A stretch of DNA of 64,000 nt from Saposhnikovia divaricata (taxonomy: Eukaryota > Streptophyta > Magnoliopsida > Apiales > Apiaceae). Shown here piece by piece: positions 58,912 to 64,000 of the stretch; positions within the stretch are counted from its first letter, which is position 1; the number at the start of each line of letters is the position of its first letter. The stretch covers positions 103,470,580 to 103,534,579 of the forward strand of contig CM071595.1 in NCBI GenBank assembly GCA_036435485.1, given 5' to 3'. The notes beneath the pieces are model-generated. The model was given only the letters and a program-made list of their open reading frames with translations. It searched no databases and had not been told where the DNA came from. The translations under genes were made by a program, and so were the position numbers.

Positions 58912-59620
58912 GTCAACTAGTACTTTGACTATAACCCCTAAACAGGGTTTCGTCAGGGTTTCGTGTTTCGATTTTTTAAAAAAATTTTCTCGACGACCCA
59001 ACCATACGGAGGTCAAGATCCATCCATTTTAATGTTATTGCCAAAATTTTAGAAAAAAATAAATTAATTTGGTTTGGTAATTTAACGGTCAACTAGTACT
59101 TTGACTATAACCCCTAAACAGGGTTTCGTCAGGGTTTCGTGTTTCAATTTTTTAAAAAATATTTCTCAATGACCCAACCATACGAAGATCAAGATCCATC
59201 CTTTTTAATGTTATTGCCAAAATTTCAGAAAAAATAAATTAATTTGATTTGGTAATTTAACGGTCAACTAGTACTTTGACTATAACCCCTAAATAGGGTT
59301 TCGTCAGGGTTTCGTGTTTCAATTTTTTAAAAAATATTTCTCGATGACCGAGTCATACGAAGGTCAAGATCCATCCATTTTAATGTTGTTGCCAAAATTT
59401 CAGAAAAAAATTAGTTAATTTGGTTTGGTAATTTAACGGTCAACTAGTATTTTGACTATAACCCCTAAACAGGGTTTCGTCAGGGTTTCGTGTTTCGATT
59501 TTTTAAAAAATATTTCTGGATGACACAACCGTACGGTGGTCAAGATCCATCCTTTCTAATGTTATTGTCAAAATTTCAGAAAAAAATAAATTAATTTGGT
59601 TTGGTAATTTAACGGTCAAA
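58912..59620. repeat. Satellite-like tandem array, ~176-bp monomer, four copies
   Basis: Units begin GTCAACTAGTACTTTGAC at 58912, 59088, 59263 and 59439, and a fifth partial unit starts at 59615. Each holds CCCCTAAACAGGGTTTCG, a long A/T tract and CAAGATCCATCC. Spacing is 175-176 bp. The array begins exactly at the end of E's LTR, so E probably inserted in it. Confidence 0.9.
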
Positions 59621-59949
59621 TACTTCGGAAAATAAATTAAAAAATTAAATAAAAATAGAAAAAGAACCAAATTTTAATTTAAAATTCATACACACCAAAG
59701 TAGTCATACTCACTATTTGTGTGATAAATCTTACGCTACTTTCACTAATTTTCCAATTTTTTATTAATTTTATCCCCATTTTTAGCTAGTTTGTAAAAGT
59801 TTGTAAAAAATTAAATAAAAATAGGAAAAATGCCTATTTTTTAACATAAAATTTTGTGGTATGACTACTTGAGTGATTATAAATTTTGAATAAAAAAATT
59901 GGCTTTTTTTCTATTTTATTTTATTTTTTGGCATTCATTCCTATTTTTA
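59621..59949. other. A+T-rich spacer, nothing recognised
   Basis: Very A+T-rich with AAATAAAAATAG-type runs; no ORF, terminal repeat or RNA gene seen. Confidence 0.6.
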
Positions 59950-61149
59950 AAATAATAAATTCAACCAAATTTAGCCGGGCTCCTAATTTCGACTATGTGA
60001 TCGAATTTAGCACACTAAATTCGACCATATTTGGTCAAATTTAGTCGTGCTGTCATTATAATGAAATTTCTCAGTCAGCGTCTACGTGGCTGTCTCTCAT
60101 TTGTCCATTTAATATCACATGGATTGATGAGTCAGTTAATCTAATCCCATAAAAAAATTGAATCCTAGCCATTCATTCAAAATACATACGTATATAATAT
60201 ATACATATATAATTTATACATATATACATAACCCCCCTCTCGACCTCCCCCCCCCCAATCACTTATCTCTCTCTCAATTCTCTCACACACACACTCTCTC
60301 TTTACACATACATATATACATTTAATCTTCAAAAAAACATATCTTACAATCCGTTCATCCAAAATTAGTGATTTATATATGTTTATATTCTACAAATCGA
60401 GCTCTATCCATTGATATATGTATCTTTAGATTTCGACCAAATAAATTTCTTGGTGAGTTTTTTATTTTAATTTAGTTTCGAAAATTTATAGTGTTTTTGA
60501 TGATTTTGCTCTTGCAGGGTTGTAGCTTAGAGCCGATTACAACATATATATTTATTTCATAATTTTTCGGGCGAATTTTAGTTTGGCGAAAAATTCATGT
60601 GTGGCTGGAATTGGAGTTGTAAAATGTTCTTCGAAATTTTGTTTTAGCTATAATATAGTTCGTTGCTTGGTGATGCTTGTATAATTATTTGGGTTTTTTC
60701 ATATTTCGTATTATGTTGTCGGATTGTTTGGTTGATCGAAATCTGGGATTTTTTTTAAATTGTCGTTCCTTAAATTCGACCGAATTTGGTCGAATTTAGT
60801 GGATTCGGTCGAATTTAGCATATTAATTTAGACTACATTTGGTCGAATTTAGCATATTAAATTCAGTCGAATTTTGACCAATTTCAATCGAATTTAACTT
60901 TCGACAAATTTCAGTTGAATTTAACTTTCGACCAAAGTTGATCGAATTTAGCATATTAAATTCGACCGATTACTATTTTCGATTCCCTTAAAAACGACAA
61001 AAAAATCCGGTCGAATTTAGCTAAATTCGACTAAAATTAGTCGAATTTAGTTAAATTCGACCGAATTTTTTCGGTCGAATTTAGCCGAAAATGCTGTAGT
61101 GGTTCGACCAAATTTTTTCTGTCGAATTTAGCCGAAAATTCTGTAGTGC
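59950..61149. mobile_element. Second CACTA-like transposon end
   Basis: The right edge reads CGAAAATTCTGTAGTG, i.e. CACTACAGAATTTTCG inverted, a CACTA-type terminus. A near copy (CGAAAATGCTGTAGTG) ends at about 61096, so the end is duplicated. Inside, TTCGACC(A/G)AATTT and its complement recur more than twenty times (59965-60050 and 60770-61140), like subterminal repeats. Between them lies leader-like DNA: a CT-rich tract (60230-60300) and a possible intron (GTGAGTTTTT near 60453 to TTGCAG near 60519). No transposase is seen and the left end is not identified. Confidence 0.5.
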
Positions 61150-61558
61150 TGTGAGCACTTACAATCATCTCAATTCTCAAAATACGAGGACAATTTTTTT
61201 TTTTCTCTATTTCTCTTCTGTATCTCTGAAAAATTCGGAAGCATGATTATTAGAATAAATTTTGAAATTCTCTTTTCTTTCCTCTAAAAATTCAGGAGCA
61301 CGATATCAACTTTCGCCTGTTGCAAATTTTTATTAAGTAATTATAATGTCAGACTCAGGGCATTTTCAACAACATTTTTATAATGACTCTTAACTCAAAC
61401 TATAAAAAGGAAAGTCGCCTTTTTTTTCTAAAATATTCTGACTCTTAAATTTACCCGATTGTAATCAATGTTAGCACGGTTTTTTTTTAATATTTATATT
61501 TATATTAATTCTTTTAAATTTATATATTATTAATTTACATATCAAATTATTGTTAGAA

Positions 61559-61589
<31 letters not shown>

Positions 61590-61958
61590 AGATTTTACAC
61601 GTTCAATTTAATATTTTTATTCTATCTTGAATTCATAAAATTTGATTTAAACGATTTTACAACCCACGTGAAATTAATAACATATTCTTTAATTTAGTGA
61701 TGGTTTAACAATTATTTTCCAATTAAATCTACACAAAAACAAAATAGAGAAGAAATTGACGATTTTTTACTTTGAAAATTCTATTCGATTTATGAATTCT
61801 AATTATATTTCACTTTGATTATCAAAATATCCTTGTTATTATTTGAAGATAGTTCTACTAACAACCAAATACAATTTTAATAATAAGTGTAAGAGGGATT
61901 TTGTCCAAAACTTTGATAATCGATAATTGGTCCGTAGTACGACAAAATAAATAATAAC
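61150..61958. other. A+T-rich intergenic DNA
   Basis: No gene found. A (TA)n microsatellite lies at about 61565-61589. The last five bases, ATAAC, are the candidate target duplication of the next LTR. Confidence 0.65.
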
Positions 61959-64000
61959 TGTAACACCCCCTGATCCGGGGTCCGGGATCCGGTGGTTACG
62001 GTTTCCAATTCTGTCCACAACAATTGAACTTTCCTTAACATAAAATAAATTACGTCTCTATGACCCAACACAACAATATAAAACACACCCGTTATAGTCC
62101 CAGAGATGAAATCAGAGTAACAATCAAATTTTTATTAATCACATTATGAGTTCTTACAATCCAAAAGAATTTCAATATAAATACATACTCTTTGCCATCC
62201 ATTTACATAAGTCATACTAGACCATATTCTTGGTACTGAAAGAATAAATATACCCTACCAATAGCTTCTTCTTCAGCTCTGGTAGTCTCGTCATCCTCGC
62301 CCGCGTCGAGTGCGCCTTGTGCGAGTCATCTGGTCTAGCTGTTGTTGTGATATAATAATAAAGCAAGGGTGAGCAATAGCCCACCAACAATAATATATAA
62401 CTGAACGATAATGTATAACAGTTCAAAAGTATCTTTCAAACCATATGCCATGCATTTACGGAAATGATGCCAGTATAATATGAACGATGAAGTTACAAGG
62501 TAACTTAAAGTATTTGTTTGTAGAAATATCTGCTACATCAAAGTAAGCGAGATATTCTTATTGTTATTAAGAAGAGGAACTTGCAAGAAAAGGTTGCAAT
62601 TCCAGTTATGACCCTTTTTCCAACTCTGCCAACAGTAATCATGTTGCAGGAAATAAATAAATTTGGATGATGAACCAATGATGGAGTATTCACTGCGCTC
62701 ACTCTTCCAATCTTGATGATCAGTCGAGATCGTACAGCTCAATTTAGATTTACTACCGGTAGAAGGAAGAACTGATGGCTTTACTTGTATACCGCCTTAC
62801 TAGCTCTCCCCGGCCAACGGTTGGGCCAAAGGGGATGGACCGGCGCTACTCGGCCTCTTACACGACTCCTAGTTCAAATAGAATTCATGATTCTGAATGT
62901 AACGTTCGTCCCCCTTTCCCCAAGTATAATACTTGTTGATAAGACTCCACAAAGTAGTCGTATCTAGTTGGAAAGGAAAATTTATCAATAACTCCCAAGC
63001 TATTACTTGGTAACGGATATCAACTTGTTCCAGTAATCTTACCCCTCGAAAGATGAGAAGGTAAGCAACGACTTAATAAGTCAACAGCACCCGAGTTGCG
63101 AGTGAAGGGAATACTTTATGACCGGGAAGTCGACAAGATAAATAACATTTTCCAAATAAGGTTCCCTTATTAGTAAGGAGATAGACTCAAAGAAGAATGA
63201 TGTCTCATATTATTATATACTCCAACCAAAACACTATTCATTCTGTATTCTTTACTTGTTCTCTTAGGGTGGTACAATTGTCCGTATTCTCTTTCGATCG
63301 TTCCTTATCCTTTTTACGGAACTACTGGATTAATCGTTACCGATCTGGATGGCATGAGAATATTCTCCTGCTTGAAATTGCCATATCTTATTCCCTTAGA
63401 AGATAGATTATTCTTACCTATGTTGTTACCCTTTAGCATTCTTCAAGACATAGAAATAATAAAGTCGAATTCCATTCATTCTTTCCAAATATCAATTATT
63501 ACATTGTAGCCATAACCACTCCTCAGTGGTTTCCTACCTTCATTCTTAAATCAAATATAATAACATCCCAAAATATCAAATCCTCAAAGTTAATATCTCA
63601 ATTCTTGGATTATAATAATATTTAATCCACTGTCCGGTCAAATATTATACCGAAAAGAATTTGGAATTTCTGAATTCCGATCGTCTCTGCATTCACTTAT
63701 TTCCTCCGCGTATTACTAATATGACTTCGAAACATCCATATCACGTCCCGTACATAGGGTGAAGTGAAAAGTTTATCAACTTACAAAATCACTATTCATC
63801 CACCAAATTACTATGCACGTACAGGAAACACTATGCACGTACGGGAAATACTATGCACGTATGGGAAACACTATGCACGTACTCATTTCCCTTCAAGGAT
63901 CCATTAGCTCCTTCCTGGATGGTAGATTATTCTTATCTAGGTCCTCCACCATCGAATTACTCTATTCTGACAATATACCAATGCATCAGGATCATTGTCC
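61959..64000 (-). mobile_element. Gypsy LTR, outer part, continuing beyond the window
   Basis: Begins TGTAACACCCCCTGATCCGG. The terminal CCGGGGTC/GGATCCGG block resembles the inverted 3' end of element B's LTR, and the AAGCAAGGGTGAGCAATAGC hairpin (about 62361-62380) is the one found in elements A, B and C. By that comparison 61959 is the 3' terminus of a minus-strand LTR. No PBS follows on the left, so this is the outer border of a 3' or solo LTR. More than 2 kb are in view without coding sequence; the small ORFs are not supported. Confidence 0.7.
63810..63882. repeat. 20-bp minisatellite in the last LTR
   Basis: ACTATGCACGTACGGGAAAC-type units start at 63810, 63830, 63850 and 63870 (3.6 copies) with single-base differences. 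Confidence 0.9.

Noticed and set aside
58912..59620. Telomere or CRISPR array
   Set aside because: Monomers are ~176 bp, directly adjoining and without unique spacers; CCCTAAA occurs once per unit, not as a tandem telomere repeat.
60177..60362. 61-aa minus-strand ORF
   Set aside because: It is produced by TA- and CT/CA-rich low-complexity sequence in the CACTA-like leader.
62217..63406. Small ORFs near the right end as host genes
   Set aside because: They lie in an LTR, are short and lack protein features.

Overview
The window is plant nuclear DNA, probably from a eudicot with a large, repeat-rich genome. The evidence is plant-type Ty1/copia and Ty3/gypsy polyproteins, tRNA-Met primer binding sites, CACTA ends and high A+T. 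I found no host protein gene, tRNA or rRNA. The species cannot be named from the sequence.

Layout, left to right. 1-1815: one end of a CACTA DNA transposon. 1816-4496: the 3' part of a Tat-type gypsy element with a spliced antisense extra ORF, a tandem-repeat 3' UTR and a 485-bp LTR. 4497-5521: microsatellites, a MITE-like element and a two-copy tandem duplication. 5522-58911: a nest of five LTR retrotransposons. 58912-59620: a ~176-bp satellite. 59950-61149: a second CACTA-like end. 61959-64000: the outer part of another gypsy LTR that runs off the window.

The nest. Outermost is E, a Sirevirus-like copia element on + (35014-58911) with decayed gag-pol and a long third ORF. D, a copia element on - (5522-35013), sits in E's 5' LTR. 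C, a LARD-like gypsy derivative on - (10168-32651, TSD AGAAT) with ~4.5-kb LTRs and ~3 kb of almost non-coding interior, sits in D's leader. B, a gypsy derivative on + (12150-22602, TSD ACTTT), sits in C's 3' LTR. Separately A, a Tekay-like chromovirus on - (43083-55230), splits E's third ORF. Approximate hand-counted LTR divergences fit the nesting order: E ~2.6%, D ~1.5%, A ~1.5%, C ~1.2%, B ~0.1%.

The most notable unit is B: young, with near-identical LTRs, an intact Gag and an intact unrecognised 295-aa protein encoded upstream of gag, but no protease, RT or integrase except a short RNase H relic. It looks like a Gag-only non-autonomous element that would need pol from a relative. C shares LTR ends, PBS leader and PPT flank with A, so C is probably a non-autonomous member of A's family. 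A and D keep one gag-pol frame broken only by in-frame stops; all four in A are TAG, at least two of them at conserved Gln sites, which suggests decay driven by cytosine methylation.
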